A stretch of 64,000 nt of DNA, taken from positions 1 to 64,000 of the forward strand of contig SZOV01000001.1 in the NCBI GenBank assembly GCA_030263375.1, written 5' to 3'. Below are positions 50,901 through 59,669 of this stretch, one piece after another. Made by a program: the position numbers and the translations under genes. Every line of letters begins with the position of its first letter. Within the stretch, counting starts at the first letter, position 1. The stretch is from Deltaproteobacteria bacterium PRO3 (GTDB lineage Bacteria; UBA10199; DSSB01). The notes under the pieces are model-generated. The model searched no databases and was not told the origin of the DNA. It worked only from the letters and a program-made list of their open reading frames with translations.

Positions 50901-52612
50901 GAGACCTGTGCGGCCGGGAACTGCCGCTGGAGCGCCGCGGCCTGGGCCTGGGCTCCCTGTGGAGACGCCAGCGAGGTCTTGGCCTCGACCCCCCCCTGGG
51001 TCGCGGTGACGACCTGGCTGGTCTGCGGCCCCTTGGGCTCGAGGTGTCCGAGGTGCTTTCCGTACTCGCCGCGGAGCACGTCCCGCTTGATCTCAAAGGT
51101 CTTGAGCTTGGCTGGGTCATGGATCCAGGTCCCGACCTCGGTCTTGGTCGTCAGGTACCCCTTCGGGACCTCCGGCATCTGGGATCCTGGGGTGACGAGG
51201 ACCGCCTTGGCGCGACCGGATCGCAAGGCCTCCATCTGGAGGGCGATGGTCTCCGGGGCTTCCGGGGTCGGGATGGGCTGCTTGGCGAAGGGCCGGACGG
51301 CGCCAGTCTGGTCCTTCAAGACCTCTTTGATAGCGGGCAGCTCGCGGCGCGCGGCCGCGGCGCCCTCGCGCCCGTAATACCCGAGCCCCGCCCCGGCCAG
51401 GGTCATCGCTGGGAAAAGAGCGGTGTTGAGGGCCGCCTCCCCAGGTTCGCCCTTGGCCGTGGCGCCGGTGAGCCCGCCGAAGCTCTGCTGGGCCGCCATC
51501 TGAAGGTTGCGGGCCACCGCCGGGGCCTGGACGTTGAAACGTTGGGTCACGGCCTGTCCGAAGCCCTGCGCTGGCATGGAGCCAGCCATAAGCAGCTCGG
51601 GCGCGTAGGCCCCCATCGAGCGCGCCAGCTCGCCCGCCGAGGGGATGATGGTGGTCCCGCCCTGGGTCTGCCATATCGGCTTATCGAAGCGCTGCTCGAA
51701 GGCCGTGGGCGGCTCGGCCTGGGCCTGCTGGGCCAGCCGTCCGGTGAGGTCGGTGAGCGCGTTGAAGGGGTTCAGGCGCCGGGTCAGCTCCGCGAGCTTC
51801 GCCTCCACCGAGTCCTCCTTGACGGGGACCCCCACCGTCTTCGCGAGGTCCCGCATGGTGTTGGGGAGGCCGAAGGGGGTCAGGTCCCGGAGGGCCCGGG
51901 CCCCGGTGTCGAGGATCTTCGCCGCGGCCTGGTTGGCGCCCTTGAAGGCCGTGCGCGCCGCGCCGTAGGTGTTCTCCGCCAGCGGCTGCTTGGCGACGCT
52001 GCGCGCGGCCTCGAGGGGCTGCAGATACCAAGGGGTCTTGGGATCGACGGGGCTCCCGAGGGGGTCGAACTTCACGGCCGGCTCCCGCCGCTGGGGCCTC
52101 GAGAGGTCGACGGGCTCCATGCCCAGCGACCGGCGCAGGTTGTTGAAGGGCTCCATCATCTGATCGAAGGGGCCCCACAGGGAAGGCTGCGGCGCCTGCA
52201 TCCCGCCGGTCATCGAATCCCAGGCCCCGAGGCGCCCGAGCACGTCCTTGACGTAGCCCTGGGTCTCCTTGAAGGGCGGGACGCCTTTATGCTTCTGCAC
52301 GTTCCCTGGCCCGGCGTTGTAGGCCGCCACGCCTCCCACCAGGCCGAACTTGGAGATCTGCTGCTTGAGGTAGCGCACCCCGCCGTCGATGTTCTGTTCG
52401 GGGTCAAAGGGATCCTTTACGCCCAGCTCCTTCGCGGTGCCCGGCATGAGCTGCATGAGCCCCGCCGCGCCGACCGGACTCACGGCCTTGGGGTTCCCCC
52501 TCGACTCCTGGTAGATCACCGAGCGGACGAGCGAGGCCGGGACGCCGTACTGTCTGGCCTTCGCCTCGATCAGCGACTCCCAAGGGGAAAGTTTTTCGTA
52601 GAGCGTCGCCAT
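47909..52612 (-). CDS. Giant internal virion protein with N-terminal lytic transglycosylase
   Basis: A 1567-residue protein. Residues 15-135 are a soluble lytic transglycosylase domain: LVRSVIYQESRGNP with catalytic E36, GAAGLMQLMPGTAKELG, VAAYNAGPGNVQKH and ETQGYVKDV. The remainder is long, Pro/Gln/Ala-rich, with helical stretches and several hydrophobic segments, typical of ejected proteins such as T7 gp16. It should be injected with the DNA and open the peptidoglycan during entry. Its start is 1 base after the stop of the small Gln-rich protein gene. Large open frames on the opposite strand across this gene are shadows. Confidence 0.85.
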   Translation of the reverse strand: MATLYEKLSPWESLIEAKARQYGVPASLVRSVIYQESRGNPKAVSPVGAAGLMQLMPGTAKELGVKDPFDPEQNIDGGVRYLKQQISKFGLVGGVAAYNAGPGNVQKHKGVPPFKETQGYVKDVLGRLGAWDSMTGGMQAPQPSLWGPFDQMMEPFNNLRRSLGMEPVDLSRPQRREPAVKFDPLGSPVDPKTPWYLQPLEAARSVAKQPLAENTYGAARTAFKGANQAAAKILDTGARALRDLTPFGLPNTMRDLAKTVGVPVKEDSVEAKLAELTRRLNPFNALTDLTGRLAQQAQAEPPTAFEQRFDKPIWQTQGGTTIIPSAGELARSMGAYAPELLMAGSMPAQGFGQAVTQRFNVQAPAVARNLQMAAQQSFGGLTGATAKGEPGEAALNTALFPAMTLAGAGLGYYGREGAAAARRELPAIKEVLKDQTGAVRPFAKQPIPTPEAPETIALQMEALRSGRAKAVLVTPGSQMPEVPKGYLTTKTEVGTWIHDPAKLKTFEIKRDVLRGEYGKHLGHLEPKGPQTSQVVTATQGGVEAKTSLASPQGAQAQAAALQRQFPAAQVSVEGPLAAGKVLRARNLSNAERQLFQQLRFEIEQAEPGKRIFQEGFPGMGGDLQVSAQASTFPIPNLGKKKDQLVVLNKFLKGQKLTANQRATLDEMRAYVRAQRNVKGSPYAYIMDQAEAGRASGGADVLQFPPPAGAGGSPPTQPPPSGPAKLERGFTRTVREAPNTPAEVAAGVSGEYERLSSQRSMAVAQKAVEIDPVKAREIVLNAREYTPEIVRMGHELMRVHNAQGDFDMSIRIADKMAEMGTKQGQTIQAYADYARLGPEGILRLAQKTVRQAREEMPKAKVFQFERQVKEAVKQAEASGQAPDVEAIREMIARKLKLPSVTPEFAQRITQRAAQIEQMADGYEKSFATAQMLRDIGELVPASKLRKISTFQTIAQLFNPKTWTRNLVGNAAFTAGENVKDVVAAGLDRGVGLITGQRTKSLAGGNQYKEQFKGFMQGLYEGAREAWHGIDTTRIADKFEMNDLKRGFLQGQTFRGKIMGTIERTLGVALRAPDRAFYKAAVNKSLAEQMALAKVANPTDEMIAQAHFEGLYKTFQDESAAARVFVGLKRAMNLGKEFGAGDVLLKYPKTPGNILSRSLEYSPAGFVKSLMEVGRAAMGHGFDQRAFVDSTARALIGSGGLTALGYGLSNIGVLRNTAPRDPDLRAVEATEGRTQSQMNVSALRRYIMSGFDPKAAEWKPEDTLVTYDWAVPLSTSLSLGARAQEKGVEDELKLGTQLDNLALAAAGFEGALDTLGEQPMIKTLTSLARGQGMAKSLMNIAKGIPASFTPTMLKQVEQLTDNTRRDTFDPNPVLQALNMAQGKTPFADQLPARMDPFGRPMENYQGGTNSLLNVMLNPAFMAKYRPTPESKMVVDLYRSTSDARVVPIVVETKFKWNGIPYEMNAKQRNVMQKWLGERTQKTFAALAASPGFQQMPDEGKVKLLTEYLTKLRGAARASIFLYEVNQHPLVQRPAFMAETFRKNKLSPDQVKGVFRDMALFQVFNQGGTQ

Positions 52613-53170
52613 TTACTGCCCGTAGTTGAGACCTCCGCCGCCCGGGAGCCCTCCGCCGATGCCGCCCATTCCGCCCATCATCATCATTTGGGTCATCAGG
52701 TCTGGACGGTAGAGGTACTGGAGGGCTTTTTCCTGGGTCATGCCAGGCATCTGCATGAGGAACTGAAAGTCGCGCTGCCGGTTGGTGGGAGATCCGGTGC
52801 CGTACTGGTCCTGCCAGTTTTGGCGCTGGGCCTTCCAGTAGTCCATTTGGTTGCCGTAATTTTGATTTTGCGCCTGCTGCTGGAATTGTTGCTGCTGGAG
52901 TCCGAGTTGCCCTTGCCTGAGTGCCAATTCCTGCGGCCCTAGCGGGTCCATCGCCTGACGGAATTGCTGGAATTGCTGCGGGTCCTGCTGGTACATCCGC
53001 ATCAGCTTCATCTCGGCGGTGGGCGCTTCGGCCTCGAGGCGCTGCTGCTCCTGCAAGAGCTTCAAGCGCTGGGCGTACTCGTCCTCCATCTGTTTTTTTC
53101 GGTCGCGCCGCTCCTGGCCTCGGTAAAAGCCCTCGGCGATTGCCTGTCCTGTGAAAGCCCATGGATCCAT
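52613..53170 (-). CDS. Gln-rich small internal virion protein, probable
   Basis: A 185-residue hydrophilic protein, Gln/Met-rich (LGLQQQQFQQQAQNQNYG), helical at the N-terminus (ERRDRKKQMEDEYAQRLKLL) and ending in Gly/Met repeats (MMMMGGMGGIGGGLPGGGG). It lies between another Gln-rich protein gene and the transglycosylase gene and is probably a co-ejected protein. Family unknown. Confidence 0.6.
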   Translation of the reverse strand: MDPWAFTGQAIAEGFYRGQERRDRKKQMEDEYAQRLKLLQEQQRLEAEAPTAEMKLMRMYQQDPQQFQQFRQAMDPLGPQELALRQGQLGLQQQQFQQQAQNQNYGNQMDYWKAQRQNWQDQYGTGSPTNRQRDFQFLMQMPGMTQEKALQYLYRPDLMTQMMMMGGMGGIGGGLPGGGGLNYGQ

Positions 53171-53179
53171 AGTCGCTCC

Positions 53180-54400
53180 TTAAATAAAGCTGAGTCCCAT
53201 CCCGATCAGCGGGCCGAGGACACCCATGGCCCCGGCGCTGCCTTCGGTCGCTCCGATCTGCCCGCTCTGCTGCTGCCACATCTTCATGAGGTCCTCGAGG
53301 GGCTGCCGGCGGAAGAGGTTCGCGAGCTGCTCCTCGGCGGTCGCCTGCTGCCGACCCTGCAAGGCCTGCTGGAACTGCTGCCCCTGCTGGCCCATGAGGA
53401 GTTGGGCATTGCTCAAGCCCTGGCCGTATTGCTGCTGCTGGGCCCCGAGGTTGGCCTGGAAGCCCGCGAGGTTCTGCCCGGCCTGCTGGCCCTGGAGGTT
53501 GACGTTCTGCGAGGCCAGGAACTTCGCCTGCTCGTCGGTGGCCCCCATCTGCCGGAACAATTCCTCGGCCTGGGAAAGCTGGCGCTGCGCCTCCATCTGG
53601 CGGCGCATCTGGTCTTCCTGCAGTTGCATCCGGCCATGCTCGATAGAGTATTGGCTGGAGAGATCCGCCAGGCGCCGGTCGCGCTCCTGGAGGTTCAGCA
53701 TCACGGCCCGGTTAGCGGCTCCAGAGGTCAGCATCCCTCGGCGGTTCATATCCGCCAGGATCTGCTCCTCGGACTTCTGCGCCTGGTCGGTGAGGTCCCG
53801 CCGCGCGATGTCCATCTGCGGCGCGTAGATGTCCTGGACGTTGACCCGCGGCGTCTCGGTGAACTGAAACGGCGTGCGCTCGGTGAAATTCGCGCCCGGG
53901 TCCCAAAACTGGAAGGGCCGGTAGCGCATCCCACTCCCGGTCGTCGTGGCCGGCAATCGCCCAACGGTGGTGTTCGATCCCATCTGCCCGGCGATGGGAG
54001 CCCCGGCGTACTGGAAGCCTTGCGGCGCGTTCGGCTGGATCTGCCCGAGCTGGGCGTAGTTGAGGGCGCGGTATTGGTTGATCTTGTCGAGGTCCTTGTT
54101 GCCGGATCCAAAGCCACCGCCGCCACCCTGGAGCATATAACCCTGGTTCAATCCGGTTCCGCCGGTGCCGAGGGTCTTCATGATGGGGTTGTAGTTGGTG
54201 CCGCCGGGATAGTAGGAGCCGCCGCTCTGCCCGCTCGCGTAGGAAGTGCCGACGTTCCAGACCGGCCCCGACGCGCCCGAGCGATTGTAGGCGTTCTGCC
54301 CGAGCATGTTGCCAAGGACGGTGTCGCTAAGAAGCTGCTGCTGCGCTCCGAACTGCGGCCCTTGGTATGGTTGGGATGGCTTCGGTTTCGACTTGCCCAT
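53180..54400 (-). CDS. Gln/Gly-rich internal virion protein, probable
   Basis: A 406-residue protein. The first half is Gly/Asn/Tyr-rich (TSYASGQSGGSYYPGGTNYN) and the second a long Gln-rich helix (ANLGAQQQQYGQGLSNAQLL), ending in a hydrophobic segment GVLGPLIGMGLSFI. The mix fits a disordered, ejectable core protein. Its start lies inside the acetyltransferase gene with a 74-base overlap, unusually long for this operon. Confidence 0.62.
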   Translation of the reverse strand: MGKSKPKPSQPYQGPQFGAQQQLLSDTVLGNMLGQNAYNRSGASGPVWNVGTSYASGQSGGSYYPGGTNYNPIMKTLGTGGTGLNQGYMLQGGGGGFGSGNKDLDKINQYRALNYAQLGQIQPNAPQGFQYAGAPIAGQMGSNTTVGRLPATTTGSGMRYRPFQFWDPGANFTERTPFQFTETPRVNVQDIYAPQMDIARRDLTDQAQKSEEQILADMNRRGMLTSGAANRAVMLNLQERDRRLADLSSQYSIEHGRMQLQEDQMRRQMEAQRQLSQAEELFRQMGATDEQAKFLASQNVNLQGQQAGQNLAGFQANLGAQQQQYGQGLSNAQLLMGQQGQQFQQALQGRQQATAEEQLANLFRRQPLEDLMKMWQQQSGQIGATEGSAGAMGVLGPLIGMGLSFI

Positions 54401-54971
54401 GTCCGTGATCTTTCACGATGGGGGTCTCTAACCGAGGCCCGATAGATTTAAATTCGTGTTGGTACTTCTTGTTAAAGTCGGTCTTGAACATCGCGTAAGC
54501 CGCGATGTCGTGGAACTCTCCGTCGAAAAAGGACTCCTTGCGAAGGAGCCCCTCTTGCGTGGCGCCGAAGGTCTCAAGGGCGTTGCAAAGCCGCCGATTC
54601 CTCGCCACCACGTTGATCTTCACCTTGTAGAGGTTGCAGAAATTAAACTTCCAGTTGAGAAAGATTTTGAGCGCTGCAAAGCCGACGCCCTGGCGCTCAA
54701 CCTGCTTGTCGACGAGCATCGCGACTTCGAAGCGTCGGCTGTACTCGTCCTCTTGGAAGTGCATGAGGCAGCCCAAGGGTTGATTCTCTGGTCCGACGAT
54801 CATAAAGGCCTTCCCCACCGCGGCGCTCGCGATCTCCTCCGAGTTTGGGCAGCTCGGGAACTCGCGGTAGAACTCCGGGTAAAGATCCGAGTAGTACCAG
54901 GAATAGAGCTGCGCCGCGTGGTATTGGGGCTCGTAGCGCACTAACCGCACGCCGTTGATTGTCTTAAGCAT
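54327..54971 (-). CDS. Phage-encoded GNAT-family acetyltransferase
   Basis: A 214-residue N-acetyltransferase-like protein. The acetyl-CoA-binding loop reads VERQGVGFAALKIFL (Q/R-x-x-G-x-G/A type), with FMIVGPENQPLGCLMHF before it and INVVARNRRLCNALETFGATQEGLLRKE after, close to the RimJ/RimL branch. Such genes are unusual among virion genes; the target may be a host or phage protein. The final 25 residues share DNA with the next gene. Confidence 0.75.
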   Translation of the reverse strand: MLKTINGVRLVRYEPQYHAAQLYSWYYSDLYPEFYREFPSCPNSEEIASAAVGKAFMIVGPENQPLGCLMHFQEDEYSRRFEVAMLVDKQVERQGVGFAALKIFLNWKFNFCNLYKVKINVVARNRRLCNALETFGATQEGLLRKESFFDGEFHDIAAYAMFKTDFNKKYQHEFKSIGPRLETPIVKDHGHGQVETEAIPTIPRAAVRSAAAAS

Positions 54972-54979
54972 GGCTCACC

Positions 54980-55669
54980 TCAAAAGGTCGCCCCCAGGTC
55001 TCCGGGGAGGTCGTAATAAACCGTAATACTGTGGTGGTCGCAGCTGAACGTCACCAACGACGCGCCACCACCGCTCACCGCGACATGGTGGAACATGCCG
55101 AAGGAGCTGGAATTGATCTCGGCCGGGGTCCAGGTCGTCGACCATAGATGCGCGGTGTCGCTGATCGGCGCAGAATAAACCGCATCCGAAGTCGTAATAT
55201 CCTGGATCTGATCGGGGTCTGAGCCAGGCCCGCCCTCGGCGCCGGTGGTGTCGGCGACCTTCGACGGCTTGATGCTCCTGACAAAAGGATTATGGGTGCC
55301 ATTGTCCAGGTCCGCTTTGATCTCGGTCGAGACGACGATGCCACGAATGATCGCTGTCGGCGGAATACTGAAGCCGTAATCCCAAGAGCGGATGCTCTGG
55401 GTTGGAACGCCGTTCGCGGCGCGCTGCGCGGTCGCATAGGAGTTATTGCTCGAAACAACGTTTGACTCGTTGCTCCAGTCACCGCCGGATCCACCTTCGC
55501 CTGCCTGGGCTGGGCTTCGGGTTTGACTCAGCATCGCGCACCCCTCATCGACGCAAACATCCGGCGCCGGGCTCTCGCTCGGCACGGGAGACTCGGAGGG
55601 ATTTGGGAAATCCTCCGCGCCGCCACAGCCAGAAAAAGCCAGGAAAAGTATAATAAGAATTGCTCGCAT
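54980..55669 (-). CDS. Phage-encoded lipoprotein
   Basis: A 229-residue protein with a signal peptide RAILIILFLAFSGCGG whose lipobox is FSGC (Cys15), then a Ser/Pro-rich linker (NPSESPVPSESPAP) and a beta-rich domain (GFSIPPTAIIRGIVVSTEI). A lipoprotein among tail genes is unexpected and could be a surface-exclusion or host-modifying moron; alternatively the hydrophobic start is only a virion feature. It lies 10 bases after the preceding gene. Confidence 0.65.
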   Translation of the reverse strand: MRAILIILFLAFSGCGGAEDFPNPSESPVPSESPAPDVCVDEGCAMLSQTRSPAQAGEGGSGGDWSNESNVVSSNNSYATAQRAANGVPTQSIRSWDYGFSIPPTAIIRGIVVSTEIKADLDNGTHNPFVRSIKPSKVADTTGAEGGPGSDPDQIQDITTSDAVYSAPISDTAHLWSTTWTPAEINSSSFGMFHHVAVSGGGASLVTFSCDHHSITVYYDLPGDLGATF

Positions 55670-55679
55670 AAAACCTCCC

Positions 55680-56669
55680 TCACGTGATCGCTCCTTTGAA
55701 TCCTACCACGCTCATCCACCACAGACCAAGAGTCGCGTCGTAGATTCCGCTGATGATGTCGACTTTGTTCGCCGTCGTCGTGAGAGTCGGCTTGTCGGTC
55801 GTCGAGTCCGTCGCGCCGGTCCCGTTGAGCCAGCGGAAGCTGGTAGGCCAGGTGCAGGTATGCCCGCCGGTGCTCTGTCGGACGATGAATGTCGCCCGTT
55901 GTCCGTCCTTCATGTTGGAGACCGCGAGGGTGAAATTGCCCGTGGCCCGCATCCGAAAGGTGTTGCCGGTCGAGAGATCCGCAGGCACCGTCCCGGTGCC
56001 GGTGTCGCCCAGGTCGACGTAGCCAGTCTTGGCGGCCTTAAGCTCCAGGATCCCGGTCCCTTTGGCCTGGAGGGTCGCGCCGATGTTGGCGTCGTCCCCG
56101 GTCACCTCGAGGACCGGCTTGTTCCCGGTCGCCGCGTTGGTAAGTTTCCAGTGGTTGACAGCGCTGGCGACGCTCCCGGACTCCAGGACCTCGTTGCCGT
56201 TCGCATCGGCAAGGGTCTTGCTGCGCAGCGTCTCCACTCCCGCAAGGGTCGCCAGGGTCCCGGTCGTGGGGAGGGTGACGCCGGTCGCCCCGGTCAGCGT
56301 GAGGGTCGCCGCAAAGGCCCCAGCGAAGGTCACGGCCCCGGCGGTGGCAAGGTTCCCGCCCAACGTCACCGAGCGGTCAGCGTCCCCGATGTCCAAGGTC
56401 AGGGTGTGGTCCGCCGTGAACACGGTCGGCACCGCGAAGATCAGACTGAACGCCGCTCCGCTGGAGAGGATCTTGAGCTTTGCTGAATCAAAGCGGTGGA
56501 TTCCGCCCCAGTTGAAGGCCGAGGCCATCGACATATTGTCGGAGGTCAGCCCGCCATTGAGGATCGAGTAGAGCGGTGAAAACCTCGCATGCAGTCCGGT
56601 TGCTCCGGCTAGAAGCACGTAGTCTACGTCGTCTTGAAGGCTTGTTCCTGGGTCGACGGGGACGGTCAT
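55680..56669 (-). CDS. Phage tail-fibre-like protein (beta-repeat)
   Basis: A 329-residue protein with repeated beta motifs (TLTLDIGDADRSVTLGGNLA, GAVTFAGAFAATLTLTGATG, VTLPTTGTLATL), the typical trimeric-fibre pattern of tail fibres. It ends with a compact domain (QRATFIVRQSTGGHTCTW, FRWLNGTGATDSTTDKPTLT). It overlaps the upstream fibre gene by 4 bases. Receptor unknown. Confidence 0.7.
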   Translation of the reverse strand: MTVPVDPGTSLQDDVDYVLLAGATGLHARFSPLYSILNGGLTSDNMSMASAFNWGGIHRFDSAKLKILSSGAAFSLIFAVPTVFTADHTLTLDIGDADRSVTLGGNLATAGAVTFAGAFAATLTLTGATGVTLPTTGTLATLAGVETLRSKTLADANGNEVLESGSVASAVNHWKLTNAATGNKPVLEVTGDDANIGATLQAKGTGILELKAAKTGYVDLGDTGTGTVPADLSTGNTFRMRATGNFTLAVSNMKDGQRATFIVRQSTGGHTCTWPTSFRWLNGTGATDSTTDKPTLTTTANKVDIISGIYDATLGLWWMSVVGFKGAIT

Positions 56670-57868
56670 AGAATCTCCAATATCCCTCCGTCTCGGCAGA
56701 TCTCCTGGTTGGCGCTGGAAGCCGAGTGGGTGATGGTCACAGCCAACGTCAGGGCGTTCGCGGAATTCTCGGCCGCTGTCCCACGAATCGGAGTACTGAA
56801 TCCCGTGGCGGCGGCAATCACGGCGGCAAGGTCGCCAAGGCCGGTCGTGGCGGCACCAGCCACGCCCATCGAAAGGGTCCCGCCAAGTCGCTGAACGCTG
56901 GCAGAGTTTTGATTTTTTAGGATGATCTCGAAGTCGAAAGGATGCCGCGAGGCGCTGGCCGTGATGACGGCGGTGGTGTCGTCGTAAAGCGTGGTCGCGC
57001 CGAGCTTGATCTTGACATTCAGGGTGCGGGCAGCTCCGTTATTTTGCAGGTAGTTACCCCAGAGGCGAAGGCGCAGCGTTTTATTGGTGCCAAGAATTCC
57101 GGCCGGGACGGAGAAGGAATAGAGGCTCGTCTCCGCTGCCGTCGTGTTGATAACAAGCTCATTGACGCTATCGAGCAGCCCGACGCGGCTCACCCAGGCG
57201 GCGTGATCGTATCCTTCGAATCTTTTCTGGTCGGTGTTGTATCTCTCAAGCCCGGAGGTGGTCGCTGGGCGCTGGGCATCGGTGCCTTTCGGTAGCGCTA
57301 TGGCGTCGGTCTTGTCCGATACGTCAATTGAGTAAGCTGGGGTGAACGGTGATCCGAACTTCGAGTTGTAGACGTAGAAAGGCGCCGCTCCTCCATTGGT
57401 CGGCGCGTTCAGGACTAAAATTCCGCCCTCGCACTCGAGGCTGAAATTTCCGGAGCTAAGGATAAAGGTATTTCCGGCCGCGGATAAAATTCTTAGGTCG
57501 TAGTCCGACGATGCCGTAGAGTGTAGGTCAATATAGGTGTTTGCGTTGCCGGTGATGGCGGCGCCGATCTCTATCGCGGTAGTATTGGTTCCCGTCGCAC
57601 TAATAAAAGCCGTGGCATCGTTGGCGCCGAGAACGTGCAGGGTATAAGTCGGGGAATTCGTCCCGATGCCTAGGCGATTATTCGCATCGTCCCAGAATAT
57701 CTGCGCGGCGTCCTGCGTGAGAAAACCGTTTACGTCACCGAACACCAGGCCGCCGGCGGCAAAGTCCGACGTGGGCCCCGTGAGCGGCCCGAGCTTGCGC
57801 CATACCCAGGTCAAGAACTCGTCCAGCCTTTTATTCGCGGTCTCCGGCGGAGTGGGCATCTTAGGCAA
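56666..57868 (-). CDS. Phage tail-fibre/baseplate-attached protein
   Basis: A 400-residue protein. The N-terminal 40 residues form an attachment helix (ANKRLDEFLTWVWRKLGPL), followed by the fibre motif RLGIGTNSPTYTLHVLGAND. Further beta repeats follow, then a C-terminal jelly-roll-like part (TLRLRLWGNYLQNNGAA, RTLNVKIKLGATTLYDD). The NRLGIGTNSPTYTLHV phrase is very common in phage and adhesin fibres. It overlaps its upstream neighbour by 8 bases. Confidence 0.72.
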   Translation of the reverse strand: MPKMPTPPETANKRLDEFLTWVWRKLGPLTGPTSDFAAGGLVFGDVNGFLTQDAAQIFWDDANNRLGIGTNSPTYTLHVLGANDATAFISATGTNTTAIEIGAAITGNANTYIDLHSTASSDYDLRILSAAGNTFILSSGNFSLECEGGILVLNAPTNGGAAPFYVYNSKFGSPFTPAYSIDVSDKTDAIALPKGTDAQRPATTSGLERYNTDQKRFEGYDHAAWVSRVGLLDSVNELVINTTAAETSLYSFSVPAGILGTNKTLRLRLWGNYLQNNGAARTLNVKIKLGATTLYDDTTAVITASASRHPFDFEIILKNQNSASVQRLGGTLSMGVAGAATTGLGDLAAVIAAATGFSTPIRGTAAENSANALTLAVTITHSASSANQEICRDGGILEIL

Positions 57869-59669
57869 CTCGCACCTCCGGCTGATAGCCCAGGCCGGTT
57901 ATGCCTGGGATATACTCTTCGATGCTCATCAGGTAGCCGTTGATGTTCTGGAATTTGAACTGGAAGTACCGTCCGGTCAGGCACTCGACGCCGCTTTGCG
58001 TGGCGAGTTCAACCTGCGTGAAAGACGTTCCACCGCCACCATATTTTACCTGGCCGTAAATTGAGCCAGTGCCGTAGAGCGTGCCGGAAGAATTTATCTG
58101 CTGGTCTTTTTGTCCGGTGTTTTTGTCCGTGGTGACGGTGACCCGGATCTGCCCGGCGCTCCCGGCCGTGGTAATGTGGAGGTCGTTCAACTGCTTCTGC
58201 AGGACCGCATTGCCGAAGGCTTCCTTCTTGGACTCCCAATAGGCGTCGATCTTCGCTTCTTTGCGGGCGATGCCGTTTCCGGAGCTGGCGTTGCTCGCGG
58301 TCTGGGCGTAAGTGAAGGTCGTCGAGGTCGGCGCCGTCGCCACGGTGAAGGTGCCGTTAAAGCTCGAATCGGTCACGCCGGAGACAATTACCTCATCGCC
58401 GACCGCGAAGCCGTGGGGGGCCGATGTCGTGATCGTCACAACGTTCGAGGTCCGCGATGCGCCGGAGCCCGTGATCTGCGAGGCCTTCACCACGTCCCGG
58501 TTTCCGGTATCGAGGCGCACCACCCAGCCATCGACCGTCCCTCCGAAGGGCTCTTCTTTGTTCGAGTGGTCCATGATCGCCATGCAATTCAACGCCTGGC
58601 CCTTGTGGAGGAGCATGGTCGACTCGAACTTTCCGTCGGGAGCGGGGTCCACGCCATCCAGGAAGTAGTCGTAGGCGATCAGCCGATCGTGCGCCGACCC
58701 GGATCCCGAGGTATGCGTCACCATGTAATGGTTGTAGTTTTTCAGCACGACGCCCGAGGTATAGGGAGCACGGGCCGAGTTGTAGGTCTCGAGCAGGTTG
58801 TCGATGGGGTCTGAGATCCGGATCAGGTCCTTGGTGCCGTTGAATCCGATCAGCTCGCCGCGGCGGTTCATACCGATCAAGATATTTCCGTAGCGCCTCG
58901 AGATAACCTCGCGCACCGAATATCCCGAAGCGAATCCCTCGCCAGTGGCGATGCTCTGGACATACCCATCCAGGGCCGACTCGCCGCTAAACAAGAAGAA
59001 CATATCCTCTTTGCTGATAACGAGAGTATCCCCGAGGGTGCCAAGGAAAGTGATGTCGTTGGTCGAAATCCCACGAGACTTGAACTTTAGGACCCAATTC
59101 AGGGAGTCCCAGCTCTCGCCGTTCAGCAATCCGGAATGGTAAACGAACTCGCCTACGCTGCCCCATAACCTGTTTTTATGGAGTAGGAGGTATTTGAAAT
59201 TGCCTGGAGGTGTCCCTCCCAGCGCAGCGATGTTGCCTGTGCCGGTCCACTTCCAATTTCCGTTGACGCCATTCCCTCCGACCAGAATGTCGTTGTTGCT
59301 GCCATCTTTGATCGTGGCGAAGCTGTAGAGATTGTTCGCGCTGTCGGTGACCGTGAAGGCTCCTGTGATGTCGGAAAGGACCCCGCCGGCGGTCATGGAA
59401 TAGACCTTCGTCCCGCCGGTGACGACCCGGACCACCGTGGTCCCCAGGACGGCCTGGATGATGCCGGTCACAGCCTTGGCGGCCCCTCCTTCAATGAGTT
59501 GCGTCGTGGAGTGCAGCACGTCCCCGAGCCGGCAGTCGATGCGCTCCTGGGTGAGGATGACGTTTTGGAGGTCGGCGGCCTCACGCTGAGCGAGCGAGAT
59601 CTTGCTGAGCTTCGTATTGAGCCCGCGAAACGAGGAGAAGCTGATCGGATTGATGAACTGTTCCTGCAT
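57861..59669 (-). CDS. Phage tail protein (tail-tubular-B or stabilisation-like)
   Basis: A 602-residue protein. It begins QEQFINPISFSSFRGLNTKL with NVILTQERIDCRLGDV, a typical opening of podovirus tail nozzle/stabilisation proteins. It has a beta-propeller-like middle (LVISKEDMFFLFSGESALDG, GRRYGNILIGMNRRGEL would be inexact here) and a Big-like insert HGFAVGDEVIVSGVTDSSFN. I chose the ATG at 59669, which overlaps the stop of the connector gene by one base (TGATG); the frame upstream to 59855 is a shadow of that gene. Confidence 0.68.
   Translation of the reverse strand: MQEQFINPISFSSFRGLNTKLSKISLAQREAADLQNVILTQERIDCRLGDVLHSTTQLIEGGAAKAVTGIIQAVLGTTVVRVVTGGTKVYSMTAGGVLSDITGAFTVTDSANNLYSFATIKDGSNNDILVGGNGVNGNWKWTGTGNIAALGGTPPGNFKYLLLHKNRLWGSVGEFVYHSGLLNGESWDSLNWVLKFKSRGISTNDITFLGTLGDTLVISKEDMFFLFSGESALDGYVQSIATGEGFASGYSVREVISRRYGNILIGMNRRGELIGFNGTKDLIRISDPIDNLLETYNSARAPYTSGVVLKNYNHYMVTHTSGSGSAHDRLIAYDYFLDGVDPAPDGKFESTMLLHKGQALNCMAIMDHSNKEEPFGGTVDGWVVRLDTGNRDVVKASQITGSGASRTSNVVTITTSAPHGFAVGDEVIVSGVTDSSFNGTFTVATAPTSTTFTYAQTASNASSGNGIARKEAKIDAYWESKKEAFGNAVLQKQLNDLHITTAGSAGQIRVTVTTDKNTGQKDQQINSSGTLYGTGSIYGQVKYGGGGTSFTQVELATQSGVECLTGRYFQFKFQNINGYLMSIEEYIPGITGLGYQPEVRVA

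Noticed and set aside
50216-52942. Long open frame (908 codons) on the plus strand opposite the transglycosylase gene
   Set aside because: It is a shadow of a GC-rich coding strand; composition is Arg/Gly/Leu/His-rich without any domain, and no phage gene here reads rightward.
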